Shown: positions 16,604 to 25,481 of the stretch, one piece after another
Layout of the letters: every line of letters starts with the position of its first letter
Position numbering within the stretch: the first letter of the stretch is position 1
Source: Sphingobacterium sp. JB170
GTDB lineage: Bacteria > Bacteroidota > Bacteroidia > Sphingobacteriales > Sphingobacteriaceae
Direction of reading: 5' to 3'
Assembly: GCF_900163865.1 (NCBI RefSeq)
Contig: NZ_FUKU01000003.1
Coordinates: forward strand, 43,194 to 107,193
Length of the DNA: 64,000 nt
Position numbers and translations under genes: made by a program
The notes under the pieces: generated by a model
Seen by the model: the letters and a program-made list of their open reading frames with translations, nothing else
The model's database searches: none
What the model was told of the DNA's origin: nothing

Positions 16604-17758
16604 TTATTGCATTAATGTTTCCAAGTCTTCGTCACACAAATCCTTTTTAGTGTCCGCTAAAAGAAGGAATCGCTCGTATGTCATCGCAAGTTGATCCTTG
16701 TCTAATTGATACCCTAAACGCTCTAAGTGAAATTTTAATGCATGGCGACCAGAACGTGCTGTCAAGATGATATCCGCTTGGTTTAATCCCACATCTTCTG
16801 GACGTATGATTTCGTAGTTCTCTCGGTGTTTCAAAAAACCGTCTTGGTGGATGCCAGAGCTGTGCGCAAACGCATTTTTACCAACTATTGCTTTGTTGGG
16901 CTGTACTGGCATGCGCATCATTGAGCTCACTTTACGTGAGATCTGGGTAAATAACTTGCTATTGATGTTCGAGGTTAAGCCTGGAAAGTGCTGAGCATGT
17001 ACTTTCATTATCATGGATACTTCTTCAAGCGAAGTATTTCCCGCTCGTTCACCTATCCCGTTGATGGTACATTCAACTTGCCTCGCCCCATTTTGGACGG
17101 CTGCGATAGAGTTCGCTGTAGCAAGTCCAAGATCATTATGGCAATGGGCAGAAATAATTGCTTGATCGATATTACGAACATGTTCTTTTAGGAAATTAAT
17201 TTTTGCACCATATTGATCGGGTAGGCAGTACCCATTTGTGTCGGGGATATTCACTACAGTTGCGCCAGCGGCGATTACTGCTTCAACCATTTTAGCAAGA
17301 TATTCTAAATCAGCACGGCCTGCATCTTCGGCATAGAATTCCACGTCTTCAACATAGCTTTTAGCATGTTTTACTGCGTCAACAGCGCGTGCTAGAATTT
17401 CTTCGCGTGTGCTGTTGAACTTGTATTTGATGTGCATGTCTGAGGAACCGATACCCGTATGAATACGTGGGCGGCTTGCAAATTTTAATGCCTCAGCTGC
17501 AACATCAATATCATTTTTGTTCGCTCGTGTAAGCGCGCAGATAATAACGTCTTTTACTGCCTTGGATAGTTCAACAACAGATTGGAAATCTCCAGGACTT
17601 GAGACGGGAAACCCAGCTTCGATGATGTCAACGCCAAGTAGTTCCAAATCTTGCGCGATTTCAATCTTTTCTGGTGTCGTCAATTGACAACCGGGCACTT
17701 GTTCACCGTCTCGAAGCGTCGTGTCGAAAATATATAAGTGATTTGGATCGTGTAGCAT
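16604..17758 (-). CDS. leuA: 2-isopropylmalate synthase, short form
   Basis: Condenses acetyl-CoA with 2-ketoisovalerate, the first committed step of leucine synthesis. The TIM-barrel catalytic domain shows [13 protein letters not shown] at the N-terminus, the metal-binding HCHNDLGLA motif, and [14 protein letters not shown]. At 384 residues the protein stops just after the linker subdomain ([28 protein letters not shown]) and has no room for the about 130-residue C-terminal LeuA allosteric domain that binds leucine in the 500-residue form. It follows leuB after 88 bases and is followed by the 40-bp inverted repeat. Citramalate or homocitrate synthase is excluded mainly by context. Confidence 0.93.
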   Translation of the reverse strand: MLHDPNHLYIFDTTLRDGEQVPGCQLTTPEKIEIAQDLELLGVDIIEAGFPVSSPGDFQSVVELSKAVKDVIICALTRANKNDIDVAAEALKFASRPRIHTGIGSSDMHIKYKFNSTREEILARAVDAVKHAKSYVEDVEFYAEDAGRADLEYLAKMVEAVIAAGATVVNIPDTNGYCLPDQYGAKINFLKEHVRNIDQAIISAHCHNDLGLATANSIAAVQNGARQVECTINGIGERAGNTSLEEVSMIMKVHAQHFPGLTSNINSKLFTQISRKVSSMMRMPVQPNKAIVGKNAFAHSSGIHQDGFLKHRENYEIIRPEDVGLNQADIILTARSGRHALKFHLERLGYQLDKDQLAMTYERFLLLADTKKDLCDEDLETLMQ

Positions 17759-17846
17759 AATGTAAATTTAAAAAATTAAAAATATCAAATGACGTTTTGT
17801 GTAACGTTTTTGAGTTCCCTAATTTGTTTTGAATATACTCAGTTAA

Positions 17847-18923
17847 TTATTTCTTTAAAAGTTCTAGGACTTTAGCCCCCATAGCGTTCGTTCCTAAGAT
17901 ATTTTCGGGGCGTGTTTCTGCATTTGCAATATCGCCGGTTCTCCAGCCGGATTTTAAGGTAGCGGCTACCGCATTTGTAACAACCCTCGCTTCCTCTTGT
18001 AGGCCAAAAGCGATATCTAACATTAATGCCACCGATAGGATAGACGCTAATGGGTTTGCTTTGTCTTGTCCCGCGATGTCATGTGCTGATCCATGTATGG
18101 GCTCGAAGAAACCTGTGCCGTCACCAATTGAAGCGGATGCTAGCATTCCCATGGACCCCGCAATTTGCGAAGCCTCATCTGTTAATATGTCACCAAATAA
18201 ATTGGCAGTAAGGACGACGTCGAATTTTTTCGGATTTTTGACAAGTTGCATAGCAGCGTTGTCGATAAACATATGCTCTGTTTCAACATCTGGGTACTGA
18301 GCGGCAATTTCTTGTACAACTTCACGCCATAAACGTGAGGTCTCCAAAACATTCGCTTTATCAACCGAGCATACTTTTTTACCACGCGTACGTGCCGCTT
18401 CGTATGCTTTGCGGGCAATACGTTCGACCTCATAACGGTTGTAGTTCATAAGGTCAGAGGCAAATGTATTTTGCTCATTGCGTTTCTTCTCTCCAAAATA
18501 AACATCACCAGTTAGTTCACGGAAAAAGAGAATATCCGTTCCACGTAACACTTCGGGCTTCAAGCTCGAAGCATCCAAAAGTTCATCGAATAATAAAATT
18601 GGACGCAGGTTTGCATATAGTCCCAATTCTTTGCGTATTTTTAATAACCCCTGTTCTGGTCGTACTTTTGCCGATGGATCATTGTCATATTTCTGATGAC
18701 CGATTGCTCCAAATAAAATAGCGTCTGAAGCTTTAGCCTTCACGAGTGTTTCATCAGGCAGCGGGTTTCCTGTTGCTTCAATAGCAGTATGGCCCATTAT
18801 GGCTTCCTGAAAGCTGAATTCGTGATTAAACTGCGCAGCGATAGATGCTAAGACCTGCTTACCCCAAACTGTTACTTCTTGACCTATTCCATCTCCAGGA
18901 ATAATTAAAATGTTCTTCTTCAT
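17847..18923 (-). CDS. leuB: 3-isopropylmalate dehydrogenase
   Basis: NAD-dependent oxidative decarboxylation of 3-isopropylmalate (358 residues). The isocitrate/isopropylmalate dehydrogenase signature is present: ILIIPGDGIG at the N-terminus, RPEQGLLKIRKELGLYANLRP, the catalytic Tyr/Lys region and the metal-binding block NLFGDILTDEASQIAGSMGMLASASIG with HGSAHDIAGQ. I started it at MKKNILIIPG (18923); an upstream ATG at 18971 would add 16 residues rich in Cys (CRICACKGC) that no family member has. It lies between the ABC ATPase and leuA. Confidence 0.95.
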   Translation of the reverse strand: MKKNILIIPGDGIGQEVTVWGKQVLASIAAQFNHEFSFQEAIMGHTAIEATGNPLPDETLVKAKASDAILFGAIGHQKYDNDPSAKVRPEQGLLKIRKELGLYANLRPILLFDELLDASSLKPEVLRGTDILFFRELTGDVYFGEKKRNEQNTFASDLMNYNRYEVERIARKAYEAARTRGKKVCSVDKANVLETSRLWREVVQEIAAQYPDVETEHMFIDNAAMQLVKNPKKFDVVLTANLFGDILTDEASQIAGSMGMLASASIGDGTGFFEPIHGSAHDIAGQDKANPLASILSVALMLDIAFGLQEEARVVTNAVAATLKSGWRTGDIANAETRPENILGTNAMGAKVLELLKK

Positions 18924-18983
18924 TGTATCTTTATTACATCCTTTACAAGCGCAAATTCTGCATGTTGCCAAAGGACCTACTTG

Positions 18984-20447
18984 TTATGCTTTTTCTAAAA
19001 TATTTTGGGTCTTCATTACTTCCCCCTTTTCCAACTCTAGTCGGTGATCAATGCAACTGGGTAAATGCGACTCGTAATGTCCCACATAGATCAAAGTTTT
19101 ACCGTAACGGCTAAGTTCGTCAACTACCGCATTGAAATGCGCTGCTTGTGTTCGATCTAAACCTTGGCAAGGTTCATCTAAGATCAAAAGCTGCGGATTT
19201 TTAATAATTGTTCGTGCCAGTAAAGCTAACCGTTGCTTACCTAGCGGCAGTGTGTGCAGTAGTTTATCTTTTACTTCCAGGAGGTCAAAAAAGTCTAAAA
19301 GTTGTTCAATTTGTCGTTGCTCCTCATACTTCACTTTTAGAAACCATCCGATACTATCGTAATAGCCGGACGCTACCGTGTGCCACACCGTCGCGTTTTT
19401 ATCGAAGTACCAATGTAGTTCGGGGGAGATGATCCCGATTTTCTCTTTGATATCCCAGATGCTCTCGCCTGATCCTCTTTTTTGGCCGAATAGCCAGATG
19501 TCACTGGCATAGGCCTGTGGATGATCGGCATTTAATAAACTAAGTAATGTTGATTTACCCGAACCGTTATGCCCTTGAAGTAGCCATTTTTCGCCGCGTG
19601 CCACTTTCCAGTTTATATCCTTTAAGACGACCTTATCTCCGTATTTTACCGATACATCGCGTAGTTCGACGATAGTCTGCGCTTCCCCCGGAGGATCCTT
19701 TTGAAGAAAATAAGGGAACGGTTTGCTTTGGCGGGTCTCGTCTAGAGAGAATGCGTTAATATTATCGACCGTATTAATTTTTCCATCTTCTATTTCGCCA
19801 AACCTGTTGATCGACGAGGGCACAGTAAAATCATTGCTAATTAAAATCAGTGTGGTGCCCAGCTCGGCTAGCCTGTCGAGCAGTATATTTAGATTTACAC
19901 GTGCGATTTTGTCTAAACCCGTATAAGGCTCATCTAAAATCAGTATTTGCGGCTTAAACCATAATGCTTGAATGAGCTGTAGCTTTTTATGCTCACCGCT
20001 GGAGAGCTCGATAAGTTGTGTTTCTCGACAATTGTTAAATCCTAATGCGTCTAAAATTGGCTCTGCATCCTGGAAATTAAGATTATTCTTTTCGCCGAAG
20101 TGGAGCAGATCGGCATAGACCGTGAGGGTGTCGTTTTGTTGGTGCTTGTTATACCGCTGTTGATAATAGAAATTTCTGTCACCTTCTAAATTCGCAAATT
20201 GGTACCAGTTGGACACATAATATGCGATTGGCATGAGCTTCGATGGGTTATCGTAATTACATATAATTTCGCCCGTGAATTTTTCCTGACCAACTATAGC
20301 CTTGGCCAATGACGATTTTCCACTTCCACTTTTGCCACCGATCACCCAATGTTCACCAGCATATATATTCCAATTTAAATCGCATAGCACGGGCAGCCCG
20401 GCATACTGCAAGTTTAAATTGGAGATATAGACCAGAGGTTTATCCAT
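18984..20447 (-). CDS. ModF-like protein with two ABC ATPase domains
   Basis: A 487-residue soluble protein of two fused ABC ATPase domains without membrane segments. Domain 1 (about 5-225) has Walker A GGKSGSGKSS, signature LSSGEHKK and Walker B LILDEPYTGLD. Domain 2 (about 255-480) has Walker A GHNGSGKSTLL, an aberrant signature LPLGKQRL and Walker B LLILDEPCQGLD. Layout and length fit the ModF family, whose role is poorly known; no molybdate transporter genes are near. It lies between leuD (5 bases) and leuB, inside the leucine operon and in the same direction, so it is co-transcribed with amino acid genes. Whether it has any link to leucine synthesis cannot be told. Confidence 0.85.
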   Translation of the reverse strand: MDKPLVYISNLNLQYAGLPVLCDLNWNIYAGEHWVIGGKSGSGKSSLAKAIVGQEKFTGEIICNYDNPSKLMPIAYYVSNWYQFANLEGDRNFYYQQRYNKHQQNDTLTVYADLLHFGEKNNLNFQDAEPILDALGFNNCRETQLIELSSGEHKKLQLIQALWFKPQILILDEPYTGLDKIARVNLNILLDRLAELGTTLILISNDFTVPSSINRFGEIEDGKINTVDNINAFSLDETRQSKPFPYFLQKDPPGEAQTIVELRDVSVKYGDKVVLKDINWKVARGEKWLLQGHNGSGKSTLLSLLNADHPQAYASDIWLFGQKRGSGESIWDIKEKIGIISPELHWYFDKNATVWHTVASGYYDSIGWFLKVKYEEQRQIEQLLDFFDLLEVKDKLLHTLPLGKQRLALLARTIIKNPQLLILDEPCQGLDRTQAAHFNAVVDELSRYGKTLIYVGHYESHLPSCIDHRLELEKGEVMKTQNILEKA

Positions 20448-20452
20448 TATTA

Positions 20453-21034
20453 TTATTTATTTTCGAATTCTTTAATTTGCTCCTTGTGGCTCAAGATAAA
20501 ATCGATATCATCGTAACCATTTATTAAACATGATTTCTTGTAAGCGTTAATCTCAAAGGAGAAGCTGTCCTGGGTTTGGTCGATTGTTACGGTTTGCGCT
20601 TGAAGATCGATAGTTAATGTGCTGTTAGCATCAGCGAAGACCGAAGCAAATATTTTTTCCAAGAATTCTTCGGTTACTTGGATTGGTAGTACACCATTAT
20701 TCAGTGCGTTACCTTTAAAAATGTCCGCGAAAAATGAACTTATTACCACATCGAAACCGTAATCTTGGATCGCCCATGCAGCATGCTCGCGTGATGAGCC
20801 ACAGCCGAAGTTTTTACCTGCTATTAGGATTTGACCTTGGAATGTAGGGTCGTTCAATACGAATTCCGCTTTGGGCTGGTTATCGCTGTTGTAGCGCCAA
20901 TCACGAAATAGGTTATCGCCGAATCCTTCGCGTGTTGTTGCTTTTAGAAATCGAGCTGGAATAATCTGATCCGTATCGATATTTTCGATCGGTAGTGGCA
21001 CTACCGGAGAAGTTATTTTTTTAAATTTTTTCAT
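20453..21034 (-). CDS. leuD: 3-isopropylmalate dehydratase small subunit
   Basis: Small swivel subunit (193 residues) of isopropylmalate isomerase, partner of LeuC. Typical features are [19 protein letters not shown] at the N-terminus, the substrate loop [17 protein letters not shown], and [16 protein letters not shown]. The length is standard. It follows the small ABM-fold gene after 11 bases and precedes the ABC ATPase by 5 bases, so translation is probably coupled. Confidence 0.96.
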   Translation of the reverse strand: MKKFKKITSPVVPLPIENIDTDQIIPARFLKATTREGFGDNLFRDWRYNSDNQPKAEFVLNDPTFQGQILIAGKNFGCGSSREHAAWAIQDYGFDVVISSFFADIFKGNALNNGVLPIQVTEEFLEKIFASVFADANSTLTIDLQAQTVTIDQTQDSFSFEINAYKKSCLINGYDDIDFILSHKEQIKEFENK

Positions 21035-21045
21035 TTCTATACGTC

Positions 21046-21327
21046 TTAGATATAGTGTTCAACAATAGGAAAAGGTGCGTAAAAATGATGTAGGAGTTGT
21101 TTCCATTGCTGATAATCTTCCGATCCACGGAATCCAATGGTATGATCTTCCAAAGACTCCCATCGTACCTCTAATAGGTACTTGTCATTTTTTTCCACAC
21201 ATTTCTTTAATTCATGCGAAATGTAGCCATTCTGACGTGCAATTATCAATTCCGCTTGAGCAAAAGCTTTTTCAAAGTCGGATGATAATCCTTTTATGAC
21301 GGATAACATAGCTACCTCAAGAACCAT
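21046..21327 (-). CDS. Small antibiotic-biosynthesis-monooxygenase (ABM) fold protein
   Basis: A 93-residue ferredoxin-like alpha/beta-barrel protein of the ABM family: [13 protein letters not shown] opening strand, central helix [44 protein letters not shown] and the C-terminal [13 protein letters not shown] motif. Family members are dimeric and range from heme degraders to quinol monooxygenases and enzymes of unknown role; the heme-ligand pattern of IsdG is not evident. It is set between leuC (4 bases) and leuD (11 bases), so it is part of the leucine operon. Function within it is unknown. Confidence 0.8.
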   Translation of the reverse strand: MVLEVAMLSVIKGLSSDFEKAFAQAELIIARQNGYISHELKKCVEKNDKYLLEVRWESLEDHTIGFRGSEDYQQWKQLLHHFYAPFPIVEHYI

Positions 21328-21331
21328 AATC

Positions 21332-22729
21332 TTAGATCATGCTTCTTACATCCACAACTTTACCTGAAACTGCTGCCGCTGCCGCTGTTAGCGGACTAAC
21401 CAGCATGGTTCGAGCGTTTGGCCCTTGACGACCTTCGAAATTTCTGTTTGAAGTCGATACACAGTATTTTCCCGCCGGAATCTTGTCCTCGTTCATACCT
21501 AAACATGCCGAGCATCCCGGTTCACGAAGTAGGAATCCCGCATCTTGGAAGACTTTGTCTATGCCTTCTTCCTTAGCTTGGGCTTCTACTTGTTTGGACC
21601 CCGGTACGATCCAGACTTCAACGCCTTCTGCTTTTTGTTTTCCTTGCACAAATGCTGCGACCTCACGCAAATCTTCGATACGTGAGTTGGTACATGAACC
21701 GATAAAAACATAATCTACGGGCTTATTTAAGACCGGTTCGTTGTCCTGGAATCCCATATAATCTAACGACTTTTTGAAGGATGGCTGTTCAGATGCTGGC
21801 AAGGTTGTCATAGCTGGAATATTCTGCGTCACACCGACTCCCATTCCTGGATTTGTTCCATAGGTGATCATGGGTTCAATATCTGCCGCGTCAAATTCGA
21901 GAACAGCATCAAAAGTTACGTCCTTATCGGAGTATAAAGTTTTCCAATACGCAAGCGCTTGGTCCCATTCTTCACCCTTGGGTGCAAATTCTCGGCCGTG
22001 TATATAATCGAATGTTGTTTGGTCCGGTGCAATTAGACCACCGCGAGCGCCCATTTCAATGCTCATGTTACAGATCGTCATGCGCCCTTCCATGGATAGC
22101 GAGCGGATGGCAGAACCCGCGTACTCTACGAAATACCCTGTGCCACCTGCTGCTGAAATTTTAGAAATGATATATAAGATAATGTCTTTAGCACCGACTC
22201 CTTTTGCAAGTTCGCCGTTTACTTCGATTTTCATCGTTTTGGGCTTTTGCAGTAGTAGACATTGGGTTGCGAAAACTTGTTCCACTTGGGAGGTACCGAT
22301 TCCAAATGCAATCGCGCCAAATGCGCCATGCGTTGAGGTATGGCTATCGCCACACACCATTGTTTTACCAGGTTGAGTAATTCCTAATTCAGGACCGATA
22401 ACGTGGACAATACCTTGATAAGGGTGTCCTAATCCATAAAGCTCGATGCCAAATTCTGATGTGTTTTTCGTTAGCATATCCACTTGATAGCGAGATAGCT
22501 CTTCTTGAATTGGCAAATGCTGATTTAATGTTGGTACATTATGATCTGCCGTTGCTACGGTTTGCTGTGGTCGCAAAACTGGAAGTCCTCGTTTGCGTAA
22601 GCCATCGAATGCCTGCGGAGAGGTAACCTCGTGAATTAAATGCGTGTCGATATACAAAATATCGGGGAAGCCTTCTTGACTTTTAACGACATGTGCATCC
22701 CAAATCTTCTCAACTAATGTTTTTCCCAT
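21332..22729 (-). CDS. leuC: 3-isopropylmalate dehydratase large subunit
   Basis: Aconitase-family [4Fe-4S] subunit (465 residues) that isomerises 2- to 3-isopropylmalate. The cluster cysteines are visible in [12 protein letters not shown] and GCSACLGMN; the aconitase motifs [21 protein letters not shown] and [16 protein letters not shown] are intact. Standard length. It is followed closely by the ABM gene and leuD and is separated from ilvC by 163 bases with a hairpin. Confidence 0.96.
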   Translation of the reverse strand: MGKTLVEKIWDAHVVKSQEGFPDILYIDTHLIHEVTSPQAFDGLRKRGLPVLRPQQTVATADHNVPTLNQHLPIQEELSRYQVDMLTKNTSEFGIELYGLGHPYQGIVHVIGPELGITQPGKTMVCGDSHTSTHGAFGAIAFGIGTSQVEQVFATQCLLLQKPKTMKIEVNGELAKGVGAKDIILYIISKISAAGGTGYFVEYAGSAIRSLSMEGRMTICNMSIEMGARGGLIAPDQTTFDYIHGREFAPKGEEWDQALAYWKTLYSDKDVTFDAVLEFDAADIEPMITYGTNPGMGVGVTQNIPAMTTLPASEQPSFKKSLDYMGFQDNEPVLNKPVDYVFIGSCTNSRIEDLREVAAFVQGKQKAEGVEVWIVPGSKQVEAQAKEEGIDKVFQDAGFLLREPGCSACLGMNEDKIPAGKYCVSTSNRNFEGRQGPNARTMLVSPLTAAAAAVSGKVVDVRSMI

Positions 22730-22827
22730 TTCTCTTCTCTATTTTCTGAAATTCATTATTTTCCGGACCAGAAAATCCCGTTTCAATTTTTTGTATCCCC
22801 TGTTGGCGATACAGATGGATAGTATTT

Positions 22828-22866
22828 AAAGGGTAAAACTTAAAATAAGCTTGTTTTACCCCTTTG
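22828..22866. terminator. Hairpin between ilvC and leuC
   Basis: GGGTAAAAC (22831-22839) pairs with GTTTTACCC (22853-22861), with flanking AAA/TTT pairing across an extra C. On the minus strand it lies about 30 bases past the ilvC stop and is followed by TTTAAATA, a weak terminator signature, so partial attenuation into leuCD is possible. Confidence 0.6.
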
Positions 22867-22892
22867 AATAACCTTCAAATTTACGAAAAATA

Positions 22893-24374
22893 TTAAACAG
22901 TTTTGATCACCTTCATTGCTGTCATTGCCTTCCGTAGTTTTGTTCCCACTATTTCTACAGGGTGGTTACGAAGGATTTCATTTACTTGTACCAGTTGTAT
23001 ATTGTCTACTGTTGCATCTTTGCCTTCATTAAAGTTTTTGCCAACCATATCGGTGTCAACCTTTTTCATGAAGTCAGCTAATAGCGGCTTACAAGCCTGA
23101 TCAAATAGGTAACAGCCGTACTCTGCTGTATCGGAGATCACCCGGTTCATTTCGAATAATTTTTTACGCGCAATGGTGTTTGCGATAAGCGGTGTTTCGT
23201 GTAACGATTCGTAGTATGCAGATTCTGGTTTGATGCCTGCTTCGACCATCGTTTCAAAAGCAAGTTCAACGCCTGCTCTTACAAAGGCGACCATCAGCGT
23301 GTAGTTGTCAAAATACTCTTGCTCGTTAATTTTCACGTCGCCAGCAGGTGTTTTTTCGAATGCTGTTTCGCCGGTTTCTGCGCGCCATTTTAATAGGTTA
23401 GCGTCGCCGTTCGCCCAATCTTCCATCATCGTTTTACTAAATTCACCGGACATGATGTCGTCTTGATGTTTTTGGAATAAAGGACGCATAATATCTTTTA
23501 ATTCCTCAGAAATTTGGAACGCTTTGATTTTTGCAGGGTTAGATAGACGGTCTAACATACCGCTAACACCACCGTGCTTAAGTGCTTCGGTGATTACTTC
23601 TACACCGTATTGAACTAATTTCGATGCGTAACCAGCATCAATGCCTTTTTCAATCATTTTGTCGAAAGATAAGATCGATCCGGTTTGTAATAAACCACAT
23701 AGAATGGTTTGCTCACCCATTAAATCCGATTTTACTTCGGCTACAAAAGAGGATTTTAATACTCCAGCACGGTGACCACCTGTACCCACACAGTATGCTT
23801 TAGCATACGGCCATCCTTTTCCTTCAGGGTCATTCTCTGGGTGTACCGCAATGAGGGTAGGGACACCAAATCCTCTTAAGTATTCTGCGCGTACTTCGGA
23901 ACCCGGACATTTAGGTGCTACCATGATCACCGTGATATCTTGACGGATCTGCATACCTTCTTCTACAACGTTGAAACCGTGTGAGTAGGAAAGTGTTGCA
24001 CCTTGTTTCATTAATGGCATAACAGCGTTTACAACAGCTGTATGTTGCTTGTCCGGTGTTAAATTGATGACTAAATCAGCTGTTGGAATTAATTCGTCGT
24101 ATGTTCCAACCGTAAAATTGTTATCTGTTGCATTCTTCCAAGAGTCTCTTTTTTGTTCAATAGCTTCTCTACGTAAAGCATACGAAATATCCAAGCCACT
24201 GTCTCTTAGGTTTAAACCCTGGTTCAAGCCTTGTGCTCCAGCACCTACGATTACAATTTTTTTACCTTTTAAAGCATTAATGCCATCAGCGAATTCGGTG
24301 TTATCCATAAATTCAGCCTGCCCCAACTGTGTAAGTTGATCTCTAAGAGGTAATGTGTTGAAATAATTTGCCAT
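22893..24374 (-). CDS. ilvC: Ketol-acid reductoisomerase, class II (long form)
   Basis: NADPH-dependent Mg enzyme of isoleucine and valine synthesis (493 residues). The Rossmann motif [17 protein letters not shown] and the SYSHGF and CPGSEVR motifs identify it. At about 490 residues with a doubled C-terminal helical domain, it is the class II form found in enterobacteria and many Bacteroidota rather than the 330-residue class I form. The two acidic/His metal-site regions ([10 protein letters not shown] and the later [11 protein letters not shown]) are present. It lies between the DinB-like gene (43 bases) and leuC. Confidence 0.96.
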   Translation of the reverse strand: MANYFNTLPLRDQLTQLGQAEFMDNTEFADGINALKGKKIVIVGAGAQGLNQGLNLRDSGLDISYALRREAIEQKRDSWKNATDNNFTVGTYDELIPTADLVINLTPDKQHTAVVNAVMPLMKQGATLSYSHGFNVVEEGMQIRQDITVIMVAPKCPGSEVRAEYLRGFGVPTLIAVHPENDPEGKGWPYAKAYCVGTGGHRAGVLKSSFVAEVKSDLMGEQTILCGLLQTGSILSFDKMIEKGIDAGYASKLVQYGVEVITEALKHGGVSGMLDRLSNPAKIKAFQISEELKDIMRPLFQKHQDDIMSGEFSKTMMEDWANGDANLLKWRAETGETAFEKTPAGDVKINEQEYFDNYTLMVAFVRAGVELAFETMVEAGIKPESAYYESLHETPLIANTIARKKLFEMNRVISDTAEYGCYLFDQACKPLLADFMKKVDTDMVGKNFNEGKDATVDNIQLVQVNEILRNHPVEIVGTKLRKAMTAMKVIKTV

Positions 24375-24417
24375 TGTCTTATTTGTTATTTTTTGTCTTT
24401 TTTAATTTGATTAATTG

Positions 24418-24885
24418 TTACTTTTTTAGCGCTCTTCTTTGTGCCTGTGCATAGCCCAAATGAAGGTTGTCGTGACCTATCGTCGTGATAAGTACCTCTT
24501 CAAATGTCGCGAGCGTGGTTCCATAGGTTCCCGTTGAATACGGCGTTATGGTTGCAAAGAGCCCGTTTTGGTAGTCCGCTTGTATTTTTTCGACGCTCGT
24601 AATCGCTATAGCTTTTAATTCCTGTATCTCTTCACTAGAAATGAAGGAGGTAGGTTTGGAATCTTTTTTATAGGCCGAAACAAACTTTACGTCCGAGGCA
24701 TCGGGTTTTATCCCTGTGCGCACGTAGCATAATGTTTGCGTGCTTACAACGATATGTCCAAAATTCCACGCGATATTATTGTTAAATCCGTGAGGGATTT
24801 GATTTAATTCGTCGATGGATAAACTGTCTACTAAAGCGATAAATGCTTTACGTGCATCTATAATAAATTTGAATTCTTTCTCCAT
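24418..24885 (-). CDS. DinB-family (four-helix bundle) protein
   Basis: A 155-residue DinB/YfiT-like protein, a four-helix bundle that commonly holds a metal with three His. Candidate ligands are in WNFGHIVVS and GHDNLHLGYA near the C-terminus. Known members include thiol-dependent S-transferases, but most are uncharacterised. The start MEKEFKFIID (24885) was chosen because it begins four bases after the ilvN stop and at the usual first helix; an ATG at 24936 would overlap ilvN. It is embedded between ilvN and ilvC in the operon with no known branched-chain role. Confidence 0.8.
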   Translation of the reverse strand: MEKEFKFIIDARKAFIALVDSLSIDELNQIPHGFNNNIAWNFGHIVVSTQTLCYVRTGIKPDASDVKFVSAYKKDSKPTSFISSEEIQELKAIAITSVEKIQADYQNGLFATITPYSTGTYGTTLATFEEVLITTIGHDNLHLGYAQAQRRALKK

Positions 24886-24889
24886 TGGA

Positions 24890-25480
24890 TTACATGGTAA
24901 ATACTTTGTCTGCCTGATCAAGAAACTCGTTTTCAATTGTTTCCTCAGAAGGTTCTTCGCGCTCGAACTGTTTTAATTTGGCGTGGAAACCGGCGCTATC
25001 TTTAATGATTGCAATACGTGCCCCGCGGACAAATTCGATGAGCCTATATTTGGTGAGCTCTGCCGTGAGTTTGTCAATCTCTTCGCGATGTCCAGCTGTT
25101 TCGAATACGGTATAATCGTTTCTGATTACGACCGCCGAAGCACCGTACTCCCGCAGCAAGCGCTCTACGGGTGCTTTTTCAGCAATGATTTCTGTTGGTA
25201 CTTTATAAAGTGCCTGCTCCTGCCATATTAATTCTTCATCGGTGTTGTAGTATGCCTTTAATACCTCTACTTGTTTTTCAATTTGACGGCACAGCTTACG
25301 AACGACTTCTTCACTCTCGTGAATTAATATGGTAAAGCGATGGATACCATCGACTTCCGAAGGCGATGTGTTTAAACTCTCTATATTAATTTTACGTCTG
25401 GAAAATATACCAGATATACGGCCGATCATACCGATGGAATTCTCCGTATATAGCGTAATTGTATACTCTTGTTTTTCCAT
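24890..25480 (-). CDS. ilvN: Acetolactate synthase regulatory subunit
   Basis: Small subunit (196 residues) that activates the synthase and mediates valine feedback. The N-terminal ACT domain is clear (TITLYTENSIGMIGRISGIFSRRKINIESLNT) and is followed by the C-terminal ALS_ss domain (KVPTEI..VERLLREYGASAVVIRNDYTVFETAGH). The length is longer than the 160-residue enterobacterial IlvH, as is common in Bacteroidota. It begins one base after the ilvB stop, so translation is coupled. Confidence 0.95.
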   Translation of the reverse strand: MEKQEYTITLYTENSIGMIGRISGIFSRRKINIESLNTSPSEVDGIHRFTILIHESEEVVRKLCRQIEKQVEVLKAYYNTDEELIWQEQALYKVPTEIIAEKAPVERLLREYGASAVVIRNDYTVFETAGHREEIDKLTAELTKYRLIEFVRGARIAIIKDSAGFHAKLKQFEREEPSEETIENEFLDQADKVFTM

Positions 25481-25481
25481 T

